Shown here piece after piece: positions 1-22,500 of a DNA stretch of 64,000 nucleotides. The notes under the pieces were generated by a model, which saw nothing but the letters and a program-made list of their open reading frames with translations, searched no databases and was not told the DNA's origin. Origin of the DNA: Micromussa lordhowensis (lineage: Eukaryota > Cnidaria > Anthozoa > Scleractinia > Lobophylliidae); NCBI GenBank assembly GCA_964020085.1, contig OZ026603.1:25523889-25587888 (forward strand). Direction: 5' to 3'. A program made the translations under genes and the position numbers. How positions within the stretch are numbered: position 1 is the stretch's first letter; each line of letters starts with the position of its first letter.

Positions 1-374
1 AAACTTCTAATAAACCTGATAATTTTATGGTAATAGGTCGTAATAGGTTTATAGGTTAAAGTATATGTTCAGTCCGTAGCCCCAAGAAAATACTTGCAGA
101 ATAATTTGTTTGCTCACGTGCAGATTTGCTTGCTCTCGGGGTCATTCATGCATGCGAATGGCCGTTGAAAAACCCGACAAATGTCTTCATTTAAGGATTT
201 GAATGAGTGCTTTGCCAATGTATTTAGTGTGCTAGCCGTACATATTGAAAGTACGGTAAAATGATAATATTTTATGAGTGAACTGCTGCAAGGTTTCAGG
301 CTTTTTTTTTTTTTCAGGTAAATTTTGCATATGACTATGCTTCGTTTGGAAAATGGCTGTACCGCTTTGAAAGC
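1..374. other. Left edge, no gene recognised
   Basis: AT-rich sequence with a T-run at about 302-314. Nothing coding or repetitive could be recognised. It may be a gene A intron. Confidence 0.4.
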
Positions 375-677
375 TCAATCACCACTGACGAGTGGAGCCA
401 TACATATTAAGGGTTTTCCATATCCCGTAGGCAAGTTTACGAATACATCGCTTCCGCTAAGAATTTTCTGGTTGCGGATTGAGGTTTTGAACCCCAAAGG
501 TCGAGCATACACCAGAAACGGCTTTAACTCTTGTGGCGTTAGCTCGCGATTTTCTTCGAACGCACGACGTTTGGCAATAAAATTATTCAAATTATCCGCG
601 GAGGGCGAATAAATTAAACACGGCAACCAATCAGAAGCACTACCAGGTTTTCTGGTAGTGACGTCACTGGACGACAT
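375..677 (-). pseudogene. RecQ-like helicase N-terminal fragment
   Basis: The minus strand reads to DVFVNLPTGYGKPLICMAPL, a helicase motif I (Walker A, PTGYGK) in the form typical of RecQ-like proteins. The region before it is degraded and nothing after motif I follows. The canonical Ser/Thr after GK is Pro. Probably a dead fragment carried by a mobile element or a retrocopy, lying upstream of gene A FN3-1. Confidence 0.5.
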
Positions 678-1219
678 TATCGCCCAGCGCCTTCAGACGT
701 CTCTCTCCCGAGACTTAGCGAGAGGAGGAGACGGCTGAAATTCAGGCTAGCTGCTGGCTAGTAAGGCTAAAATTATCCAGAGTTTAAAGCTGTATTTTCG
801 TTTTGCGTACAAAACAGAACATTCAGTTGTAATCTGGAATATTTGTTTCTGTTCACTTTCAAAGGGAATATTAAATGCACTAAAAAGGTATTACGTCTGG
901 CCATGGAATACGCTGACGGTGAAAAATGTAAGATCGTGTATAGTTCGCCAGAAGCAATGGTGGAATTTTCTGGGGAAAAAAGTTAAAACTAAGCCTTAGC
1001 ACTTGTCAAAGACCCATATGTAAATTTCTATTGAAAGGTCAAGGTATTTTTTCATTAGACGTAAACAAAATTCTCCGATTACAAGTCGCGCTTATCTCAC
1101 GCTATGAATAGAATGTAATCAGATACTCCTTTTTTCGTATATTTGCTGAAGGGCAGGAGAGTCACGTTTCGCAGACAGTGTAAGTAACTGCGTTTTTTTT
1201 TTAAAGTGCGGTTTTCAAC

Positions 1220-2035
1220 CAATCGCATCCTTTAAATCTGAGCCATTTTAAGACATAAACAAGTAGTCTGTAGAAGAGTAAAAATATTGTTTACTGTTTT
1301 CAAATATCTCTTTTCGTTCCAGAGATATTCAAGTTTTTAAAATATGCAAATTAGCCAAGTGATGATGTCATACACTCAGCCGCATTTTGATCAATTATGA
1401 GAAACAAGTATATCTCAGTCAATTTATATTAATGTTTGAATTTTTACAGTAAGATTCTAATAGAGGTGCTCCACAATTTGAGCTTAACAATTTTGTTACC
1501 ATGACAACATACTAGGTTCCAGACTTCCACATTATGAAAGGCTTTTCTGACCACTTTTAGGGTTTTATATTGATACATGTACTTGCCAATGGCGCCTCAT
1601 CTGCATAATCCAGCAAGCATATAAATACATTAGGTTGAGTTCATAGCCTTGTTTATTGTTTTCCAAACTTAAAATCACTAAAATATTGATATCAGGCTAG
1701 AGGGGACTTGAAAGGAGTGGGTTGCCATGGGAACGGAAATTGTTATAGCTGTAGATGTGTTGCATTTAGAACTATTAGTCTACTTAGTTTCAATGGTTTC
1801 TGCTGCAAATTGACCGAGATTGCGCTATTTATATACGTCATGTAATATTTGGTTGAGTGTATGACGTCATCAGTAAGCTCATTTGCATATTTTACTCATT
1901 TTCAAACTTAAATATCTCCTGAACCAATGCAGATATTTGTAAATGGTACATGGCGTTTTTAATCTTTCGTAGAATTCTATGCATTTAACAAAAAAAATCA
2001 AGGGGTAAAAATCTGATCATTGTAGCACTTTAAGG
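1220..2035. mobile_element. Foldback element with long inverted arms
   Basis: Arms at about 1322-1378 and 1854-1918 are inverted copies of each other (TATGCAAAT, TGATGTCATACACTCA against TGAGTGTATGACGTCATCA). The outer end has TAGCACTTTAAGG. The preceding 200 bp align with gene B intron 25190-25420 and the following sequence with gene C 48820, so this block is an insertion in A. Boundaries approximate. Confidence 0.55.
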
Positions 2036-2327
2036 AATGAAAACTAGTGCCAGTCTCCAAACGGCCAAAAATGTCTTGCAAGTTTTTTAGGCTTTTTCAT
2101 AGCCAAATAATCTTAAAACGCTCTGTGGATGCAGAATACATGTATTATCAAGATAAAGCGTTAAGTGACAATGTGGTTTATTTTGATGAAATTGAGTGAC
2201 TTCATGAATAATGTGATTTTTCTTAACTTGTGGGATCGAATGTGATTTTAGGTCAATTGTGCAAAATTGCACCATCACATAATATCAAAAGGGCTGACCC
2301 GTACTCTTCATCGTTTTTTTTTGTTAG

Positions 2328-13493
<11,166 letters not shown>

Positions 13494-14092
13494 CTGCGAT
13501 GAGTTGAAAGGAAAATTGGATCACTTGTGTACTAAAGGCATCCGTGGTCTAATGTCGATCGATACCCCCGATCGATGCATATCAGTCGATCGACACTCGG
13601 CCGACCATCGAGTACGCTCAAGGATATCGATCCAGAGTATCGATTGGCACTTGACTGCGTGTGCCTTTTAGTACACATGAAACCGGAAACTTTACAATAA
13701 CTGCAAGAGTTCTCGCGCACTTATTGGATAATTTTGATTGACATCGGTTTTTCATACGTTGTCACGATTATTGACAATGACTTTCGTCGTAACATTGTCA
13801 AAGTAGTCAGGAAATCCACTCGGCTATACATTCGTGGACAATGTTATGGGGAAGTTCATGATCAATAACGGGAAATAGACGCATGAAAAACTGCATGACG
13901 TCAAATTGTTAAACTGATGAACTGAATATTCATGTTTATATTAGTAGTATAATAAGGATTTCATGACTGTGTCTAGGATGTCGAGAACTCTTGACATGAT
14001 CAAAGTCTCGAGATATGCTCTCCAAACTGTTTTTAATAAAAATACTGTGGTGGTTAATTAGCTTGCTCAGCTTACCGCAACAAGATAATAAA
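13494..14092 (+). other. Gene A 3' untranslated region with CGATCGAT cluster and poly(A) signal
   Basis: Begins at the stop. A cluster of GATCGAT, TCGATCG and ATCGATCC words lies at 13551-13655, and AATAAA signals at 14035-14040 and 14087-14092. Only the second is kept in gene B (43384-43389). The end of the transcript is not otherwise shown. Confidence 0.45.
14087..14092 (+). terminator. Candidate poly(A) signal, gene A
   Basis: AATAAA about 600 nt after the stop, conserved with 43384-43389 after gene B. Confidence 0.4.
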
Positions 14093-14462
14093 AGTTATTG
14101 AATAGAGAGGCAGTTCGAGATCCACGAATTATGTGCATTTGCAATGGCCATTTGTCATGTCACATTACTTGAGACGAGCCATGGCTGTCGAGGGACCGAG
14201 ACAAGCCATTGCTGTCGTCAGCATCATACAATGGATATTTAAAGAATAATGACCAATTATCATGTCGAGTCTCTGTTTTTGCCGCCAGTAAATCATTAAA
14301 TTATGTGGAAATCTTCTGATGGCATATAAAGAAAAAGAGTACTGTATTTCCCTTCATAGTTTAGGATGAAAATTCCTCGCATAGTTTTACAAAGTTGAGG
14401 ATTGTAGTTAGCGTGCTGCTTGGTAGAAAAAGTACGAAAAGATTAAACTGTTCAAAGCCGCC

Positions 14463-14663
14463 TTTTTTCTGTGCGATCGTCGATGCCGATTGTTGAGTTC
14501 CACAGGCCGCCATCTTGGTCTCTTGATGGGAGCAAAACTGGGTAGAGAACAAAATGCCCACGGGTAGAGCATTTTTTACTCTCCCAGTTTCGCTCACACC
14601 AAGAGACTAAGATGGCGGCCCGTCGAACTCAACGATCGACATCGACGATCTCACGGAAAAGGG
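14463..14663. mobile_element. Foldback element after gene A
   Basis: Two arms of about 80 bp in inverted orientation around a short centre. Each arm carries GTCGATG, GTTGAGTTCCACAGGCCGCC and the CAAGATGGCGG word. The same element is at about 43770-43975 after gene B. Confidence 0.65.
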
Positions 14664-15413
14664 AGGACTGTGAACTGTTAACGAAAGACGGAAACTTAAA
14701 TATTTAGTCAGCATATACTTAATTTCATGCAATTTATTTTTACGACATCAAAAATATTTAGAGATTTTAATAGCGTTTGCTTTACGTTTTTTGCACATGT
14801 AATTCCTATTTCAGAGTATTCTAAATTTGAGGTTTGGTAGCTATGGAATAACGACTAAATATGTAGCAATATGTAGAGGCGGTATCCTTTAATAGTATAG
14901 GAGGAATATAATTCTAATAGAAGGAAATGTAGAACTTACTATCTTGACGTTTGTGGCATTTTCATTCATCAAGAATAAACAACGTCCAACTTCACTCTTT
15001 GTAATATTAATTAAACTAGGGTATCTGAAAGATAGTAATGCTGCGGCACACTGTTGATAAGGACATATTTTACGTAGTCATTGACAATCTATCTGCGCAT
15101 TCCAAGTCTTACAGTAAAACCTTTATTTCTTAAAGTAGTGTCAAATTGTGGTGTGTAACTTAAAAACTGTTCTTTTTTGTCAACTTAATGCATCACGACG
15201 AATCGATGGCGAGGCGTGACAAGACTAGGGATCGAGACAATAAAGCACATGCACATACACACAAGATACACACCTACCTCCCTCAAGTTTACCAGAAAAT
15301 CGAGATGAAATTCGAAAGATGTGGAAATTCTAGGAGCAGAAATCTCACTTGCAAATTCGGTACTAGTACGCATCAAGTCTAGAGTGTTAACAGTATCGAA
15401 AATGCGTTGATCG

Positions 15414-15499
15414 CTAGCCTGCGAACTATTTTTGGCTGTCGCTTGTCTACGCTGGCGGCACCAGTAGCAGCCGGAAATAGGTCTGCGTTCGCAGGCTAG
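15414..15499. mobile_element. Short MITE
   Basis: 86-bp element with perfect 13-bp ends CTAGCCTGCGAAC and GTTCGCAGGCTAG. Confidence 0.65.
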
Positions 15500-15610
15500 T
15501 CGATCGCCGGATATGTGAAACTGCTAAAACTGTTTGGATGAAAAGGAATTGATCATAGCATCCGTTTATTTTAATTATTCTGCAAGTTTTAGTAACGACG
15601 ATTTCTTTTC

Positions 15611-15850
15611 GAGCCCAACGAGCCGCTAAATATACGAATTTTACACTTAACGCGCATGCAATTATTCCTCGTTCTTTTATCCACTGCCGAGCCAAGCGAG
15701 CCGCTAAATATATGAACCAAACACTTTTATGCGCATACAATTATTCCTCGTTCTTTCATCCACTGCCGAGCCAAACGAGCTGCTAAATATATGAACTCAA
15801 CAGTTAACGCCATACAAATTTTTCCACTGCCGAGCCAAACGAGCTGGCTC
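15611..15850. repeat. 78-bp tandem repeat
   Basis: GAGCCAAACGAGCTGCTAAA-type units start at 15611, 15689, 15768 and 15832 (steps of 78, 79 and 64). Each unit has AATTATTCCTCGTTCTTT and CCACTGCC. Confidence 0.8.
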
Positions 15851-16715
15851 GTTGGTGAATGTTTAAAAGTGGCCCTCCATTCTGTAGTTGTTTAAAATAA
15901 GTTGTCACAATTAATCGTCCAAATTAACCCGGGCGTCCAGATTTGTACAAACTTCAAAAGCAAGATTTGTGAAAGTCAATCATGATCTCCTGCACATCAT
16001 TTTACAGGTAAATCAGAGCAAAATTTAATTGGAATCCACGCGAAATGAATGTAATGACAACCTCGTGTTGTTCGTGGCGCAGATTTCCAAATTGTCTGCA
16101 AAAAACAACAAGGACACATTATTACATATGACGCATAGCTGGTGATCGTGACGGGATCGTGACAAAAGCACATGGTGATCCTAACTGTCTGGACATGAAT
16201 TGATACACATCAACCTCCTCTTTACCAAATCCAAATAAACGAAAGATGTGGAAATTGTAAGAGTAGAAAGCTGACTTATAAATTCTGAACTGGTACTCAC
16301 ATGTCTCTAGAATGGAATGTGACAGACTCCGGATGGGGACGCGTCCGTTGCGATGTGTGAAAAAGCTGAAGTTTTAGATTAAATTCATGTTTGGATAGAA
16401 ACAAATCGATCGCAGCAGATATAAATTAGCGTGTTCTACGGTTCTCGTTTGTTTTAATTATTCTACAAGCCTAAGTTTCGGCGATTTCTCTTCATAAGAA
16501 TTTGACGAAGGGGCCGAGACCGCTACCAAATTGACGCACTAGGTTTTAAATTAAGAAGCGACAATTAATCGTCCAGATAATTCCGCATTAACGACAACAG
16601 CAAGGGTTGTGAAAGCCATCAATAATGCTTTTTCGATAAAGTACTGAACAAGTTATGAGAATCGATAAAAGGGGGGGGGGGGGTTGTGTCCTGATGTGCT
16701 GTACCTCCAGGATCG

Positions 16716-16817
16716 ATGTTGCTCGGGTTTCTCGTCTCAATGCTTATAAACATAACGCAAGCTCAAGCAACCTCTGCCCTGCAGCCTCCAACGTCAATCT
16801 GTACCCAGACTACCCAG
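16716..16817 (+). other. Possible leader exon between A and B
   Basis: ATG followed by a secretory-leader-like frame (MLLGFLVSMLINITQAQA) up to a CAG|GTATGG donor. The counterpart between B and C (44425-44530) has four extra bases after the leader, so the two differ in frame and exit phase. Either a decayed alternative first exon or chance; no downstream exon was linked. Confidence 0.3.
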
Positions 16818-16995
16818 GTATGGGCGAAATTTGCGCCCGCCCTCCCCTCCCTCCCCCAATCCTTTCCCCACTAGGGATGTCAGTTATCAGGCTGACATTT
16901 TGGCGCTTTTTCAGTGTAACGAAAGCTGAGGTCGAGACGGATTTTGTAAATGGTAATCTTTTGGTCATTTGCCATTCCAGAGCTGACCATCCAAT

Positions 16996-18160
16996 AGCGT
17001 CGCGCACAGTTCCTAAAAATAGATTACATCACCAGAGACCCCCCACATGACTCAGACAAGAATTACAGTCCGGTAGAAGAAGGTTTTGTATGAGCGCGTT
17101 GTATTCTAGACCAGAAAACCAGGCAAAACAGGAGAGATTGGTGGTTTAGGTTTTTGATTAGCTTAAATATTGTTAGAAGGTAAACAATGCTGCCTTAGGT
17201 AATGTAAAACGGTTTCAAGGTGTCCAGAAAAGAGCATAAATGTCACAAATTGCAAGAGGATCTTACAAAGCCGCAGTGACAGTCTGACAGATCCCAAAAC
17301 CCTCACTTCAGGAATTGGAAGTCGAGAACATTTTGAGCGGCGGTTGTGACTAGCCGATCAGAATTCTTCACAGGAAAATGTTTTACGAAGAAACTTATCT
17401 GCTGTTTCTCCTGGTCTTGAAAAAAGGACTTATCAGTTGACCTATCGCCAGAAATTCCCAAATTTGACAACCCGAGCCGTCCATACAAACGAATACGATA
17501 GAATTGGAGGACATAATTATTATCTCTGAGGCAATTCCAAAGGCATAGCAGAATTTGGTGTCCTGTGCAATTTGGAGACCTAGATTTTAATAGAGTCGTT
17601 TCTCCGACCCAATAAACGAATGCGAGCAGACCTCAACTGCATGTGTTTGATATGTTATATGTTTGGCGCGATACGTGTAACATAAATAGCGCGTGCTAAA
17701 GCTTATTTTATATGCGAAGATAGAGCGGGTCAATCTCTCTTAAACGGCAAGGCAAGGCAACCGATCGGTTCGGATCTACGGTATTTCTTTGAGGTTTTTC
17801 TTTAGTGGCTTGCTGGCTTTCTTGTCAGTGATACACCTGAATGTCGGGTACAATGATAGTATATGCGAGAAGTGTATTTATAAATAACAACCTTCATACA
17901 TGAGAATGAGAAACCCATCATATTTTGCCGACCTCCTTCAAACTCTGTATTATTATTATCCCAAAGTACACATTGTGGGTCTAATATTTTGAGCTACAGA
18001 GGCCCTCAAATTGCGAAATAAATCACTGAGTATCACGCTGAAGAGCTCACGAACGCCTTTGTTCCATACGTCGCTCTCAAAGAAGCAGCGCACGGAATGG
18101 TTTGTTTGTCTGAGTCACACCGGGGGGTACATTTTCGTGACGTCATTTGTGCGCGACGCT
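16996..18160. mobile_element. 1.17 kb DNA element with 13-bp terminal inverted repeats
   Basis: Perfect ends AGCGTCGCGCACA and TGTGCGCGACGCT. Subterminal CCCCCC and GACTCAGACAA words are also inverted. The B-C intergenic region has the unoccupied site (44700-44712). No transposase recognised, so probably non-autonomous. Confidence 0.7.
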
Positions 18161-18568
18161 ATACTTCGCACTTATCCTGATTAGCTAAATTTCAATAATT
18201 TACCTATTTACTTTGGAGTCCGGTCTGGTCCGGTAATCCTTCAAGGAATCACGCAACACTGTACGCAGTGCACGCAGTACTTAGAATTCGAACACATTTA
18301 ATGGCCGACAAAGTGCATGCTGAAACTGTACGTCATGCGATAAAAGCGTGCAGTGATCACAAGAAAGCAGACTAGAAACTGAAATTGCTAAGTAATCATT
18401 CTGAAACCACCCGCGTCAATCACAATATGTAACTTTTGTCCTTGAGCTAAAGGAAAACACGTGCTCAAAACACGCAAAACCCAAGTCAATTACGGCCCCG
18501 TCGGCACTGACATGTCAGACATCTCCGATCCCGCGCTAAGGCTGAGCGCGAGAGATGACTGGCGTTTT

Positions 18569-18925
18569 AGGCTCCGTCCACACTACGTCCGGTAGAAAAC
18601 GCATCAAATGTTTTCCGTCCACACTGCGTCAGTGAGAATTGAAAACACAAACATCACCGGTCATTTTGGAGGAAAACTGGGGCAGAGAACTTACAAGATT
18701 ATAGTGATCTCATCGTTTTCGAAAAGCTCCGTTTTCAAAATGGTTTTCCGCCCACACTAAATCGCAAGGTCTGCGTTTTAAAATTCCTCTGCTTTGTAGA
18801 GAGTTTTGGAAAAGCTTCCCTTTCGTGACGGATTAGTGTGAACGGTAGAGCAGCTCCTAGCGGACCTAATCGTAGAAATAAAGCTGCGTTTTTTTACTTT
18901 ATCCGGCGAAGTGTGTACGGGGTCT
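18569..18925. mobile_element. GTCCACACTA-type MITE before gene B
   Basis: Starts AGGCTCCGTCCACACTACG; the reverse complement of its end is AGACCCCGTACACACTTCG. Internal TTTTCCGTCCACACT repeats. Absent before gene C. Confidence 0.55.
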
Positions 18926-19009
18926 AAGCTTTCCGCTTTCCAGTGTTTTGTTTTTTGATGGATATGTGATACACGCCCTTGTAAGATATGATATCCGCGA
19001 CATGATTAC

Positions 19010-19560
19010 TCGCCAATTTTAACTATTGTTTGCTTCAGCAAAACAGGAGGTCCACATCCGTAATGATATCACCTGGCTCTTTCCGTTTTTCTTGTCCCGC
19101 CCTCAGCAAAAAGATGACTGCTAAATATATACACAGCTTTATTTCGTCTGGCTCGGGAATATCGGCATCGATTTGATATTCTCCTCAAGTTATGGACGGC
19201 TCTTATTCAGGCAGTTTATTTTTGGTCTGGATTCTTCAGTTTGTTTGTCTTCAAGGTACACTTGTAACGGGTGAGTGCTGTTATGTACATGTTAGGGTAA
19301 CCCTAATTTTCTTTCAACATGATAAGCTTCTCTCATCATGGCGATGAAAGGAATATTACTCTACAACAAACAGCTACGTCGCTACACTGAAGGATGTATC
19401 CGCTCTGTGATACGTTACTTATGTCAAGAGAGTCTATATTGTAATCAATCCGTACTTGGCGCTGAGGCTGCTGTTTCGCGCTTTTGTCTGCGCATTTTTT
19501 TGTCTTGTATTCTGTTTCAGATAGCTGACAACTGAATTTTGAAATTAAACTGGTAACCAA
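19010..19560 (+). repeat. Duplicated promoter and first-exon block, copy 1
   Basis: Aligns over promoter, leader exon and early intron with 20450-20960 on the same strand, and with 44946-45880 in gene C apart from the element at 45068. The two gene B copies are separated by about 0.9 kb of unrelated sequence. Confidence 0.8.
19192..19255 (+). CDS. Gene B first exon, signal peptide (upstream duplicate)
   Basis: ATG followed by 21 codons (MDGSYSGSLFLVWILQFVCL and Q), ending in phase 1 at GTACAC. Hydrophobic leader. It duplicates the exon at 20628 together with its upstream sequence, so gene B may have two alternative starts. Confidence 0.7.
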
Positions 19561-22500
19561 GAAATCGCCGAATATTGAGCTGCTTGACCCAAATTAAGGC
19601 AATAATATTTGATCTTTAGATACGAAACAACAATTTCATGCCAAACAGCTTTTAAATGGCCGGATCTTGGTTAGAGGGTATTTTTGCTTGTAACAAAGAA
19701 AGGAAAGAAATGGAATTAGACCAGGCAACTAGAAGAAAGTGAAACTCGCTAAAATGCAGCATATCCTTAGTTGCGCGCGTGCAGGAAATATAAAGTTCAT
19801 GGGTGGATGCAAGGGGGGGGGAGAGGGTGCAGGATATGACATGCGGCTTTCTAATATAACTGATATTCTGAAAAAAAAATTCCTTACTGGTGTACCACTC
19901 CTAACAAAAAGCCCGGATCAGCCTCTGCAGTCGACGTTCCGCAATCATCAAGGGCTTGTGGGATTTGCAAGGTCGACAGTTAATGTACTGTTCTCCTTTC
20001 AGGGGAAGGGTCTTTAGGTGTAGGAAATTCACACTTATCCAGCTGGAGGTCGTCTTAGCCTTGTTTCTTGCGGGTTGAAGATGGAACCTGAGCTGGAACG
20101 TTTTTGTTGCAGTTCATTCATCCCCCGCTGAGATTTTGACCTGTGAACTGTCTCGCCACTGATCACACATCATCTGACCAGGCTAACGTGCCAAGTATCG
20201 CCTTGTTGGATAGAATTCTTCGTTTCTTCCATTGTTTTTTTAGTTGGAAAACTACAATCAGCGAAAAAATTGCCCTCACCCCAAACAATGTTGTGCCGCA
20301 ATTCCTGTGATCTTGAGGAACAAACAAGCAACATTGAATTGGCCAGCGGCCCCTTCCCACAATTTTTTGCGGGATAAAAAGAGTGGTGTTATTTGGTGCA
20401 CTAAAAGTACTAAGGAAAAACAATGTTTCAACTAATTATGATTACTCGGCAATTTTTTCTACTGTTTGCTTCAGCAAAACAGGAGGTTCAGATTCGTAAT
20501 GACATCCCCTGGCTCTTTCCCTTTTTCTTGCCACGCCCTCAGCAAAAAGATGACTGCTAAATATATACACATATTTATTCCGTCTGGCTGGGGTATATCG
20601 GCATTGATTTGCTATTCTTCTAACGTTATGGACGGCTCTTATTCAGGCAGCTTATTTTTGGTCGGGATTCTTCAGTTTCTTTGTCTTCAAGGTACACTTG
20701 TAACGGGTGAGTGCTGTTATGTACATGTTAGGGTAACCTTAATTTTCTTTCAACATGATAAGCTTCTCTCATCATGGCGATGAAAGGAATATTACTCTAC
20801 AACATAGAGCTACGTCGCTGCACTGAAGGGTATATCACTCGGCCTCTAACGTTACGTATTTCAAGAGAGACTGTAGATTGTAATCAATCCGTACTCGGCG
20901 CGGAGGCTGCTCTTTCGCCCTTTTGTCTGCTGAAATTTTTTGTTTTGTATTCTGTTTCAGTGAAGCTTCTATCTCTTTCTTTAATCTCTGCAATCTATAT
21001 TCAGAAACAAATCAAAATTTAATATAAAACTTAAGGTAAAAAGCTGTTTAAAATTAGGTCTCAACGTTTTCGGTCTAATAGATCATCATCAGAGTGAAAG
21101 ATATGCATACGCTCGGTGTTTAAATACTGCTGGTTACGTAATACCTGTTCCCATAGGGAACAAGGTGAGGTCCAGTGATTGCACTTGTTTATTTAGCTCT
21201 GGGCGGAAGCGTGCGATGTAAAACGCTTCTTTTATTCTTCATTTTAACCATGAATGGACAGTGGTTAAAACTTCCCATGTGAACTTGTGGCTAAGTTGTT
21301 TTCTGATGTGCTTGGCTGGCTCCGATTACTTATTAACATCTGAATCTCAAAGTTGCGCGCTGTTTCGCCAATGTACGTTTGTCCACAAATACACTCGCCT
21401 TTGTAAATGACGTGTGACAGGTGCGTGTTTTTGTCTTTAACTTGAAGATTGATTCAATCTTATGTGTTTGCCACATGATAAAGAAGTTGAACCTCCATTT
21501 CGTGCACGTGTTAAGTTTCTTTAAGAATTGTCTACTTTCGATTTCATTTGCTCTGCAGAAAGGAATACGTATTCCAAGTTTGGGTCTTTCATCAAACCAG
21601 TTGACAGGAATTATTGTTTCATCGCTTTATGGGTGTGCGAAATCATAGATAACTTCATTTAGAATTAGTGTTTCTTTTCTAGACCTGAAGTGGACTTTGC
21701 TCTTATTCAGTATTCAGTACTTACCTTAACATCGATAGCCAATCAAACACAATCAAGTGTTCTGTAATGAAATCTTTATGCATTCGAACACAAACAACTC
21801 TTGTCAGTCCATCTTCCACATTTGTTGAATGAATTCTGATAACTATTGTATGTTGGGGTACTGTACTTATTGCCAACTACACTGAATCTGTTTCTTCTTG
21901 AGAGACCTTGAGAGTATGATAAATTTTCTTTTGATCAGTCTTGGCTCGAGGTAAAAGGGGCTAACACTGACTTGCTTTCATGGTTAATTCATCTACTTGA
22001 ATTGAAATTGTAACGAGACAAAGAAAAATCCATGCATTCTCTTCCTCTCTCTAGTTGTTTTTTTCGCAAGCACACTAGCTTCCAATGGAGGTACATGTAT
22101 GACTCTATGCCAGCTCTCTTGGATGGTCTGGGAGTCTATCTCTACAGGCCAAATCTCCTGGTCTCCCATATGGGTTAACTACCAAATCTCTGGGTGGATA
22201 TGAAAGTAGCACTTCAAGTTAATTTTCAAGATTATTTTGCCTGATTTTTGGGCTTATTGTACTATGCGAAATGGTACTTTGTGAAAGGAAATCAAATCTG
22301 CTCTTTGTGAAATATAGATCTGTACTTTGCAAAGTAAAATACTTGAATTATTGCATAATGAAAATCAGTTCTGTACTTTGGAAAATGAAAGTCTGTACCT
22401 TTGAAACTGAAAATCTGTAGTCTTAACGAGATGAAAAAAGTGAACTTTGCCAAATGAAAATTTCTACTTTGCGAAATGAAGAATGTACAGTTATTTGCGA

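Larger units (their letters stand above)
15010..16620. other. Intergenic block present between A and B only
   Basis: The flanks align with 44320-44330 between B and C, where this 1.6 kb is missing. It holds a short inverted-repeat element (15414-15499) and a 78-bp tandem repeat (15611-15850). No credible coding region. Confidence 0.5.

Noticed and set aside
20163..20435. Overlapping frames on both strands between the two gene B leader copies
   Set aside because: No recognisable domain, no splice support, and changed in the gene C counterpart near 46900.
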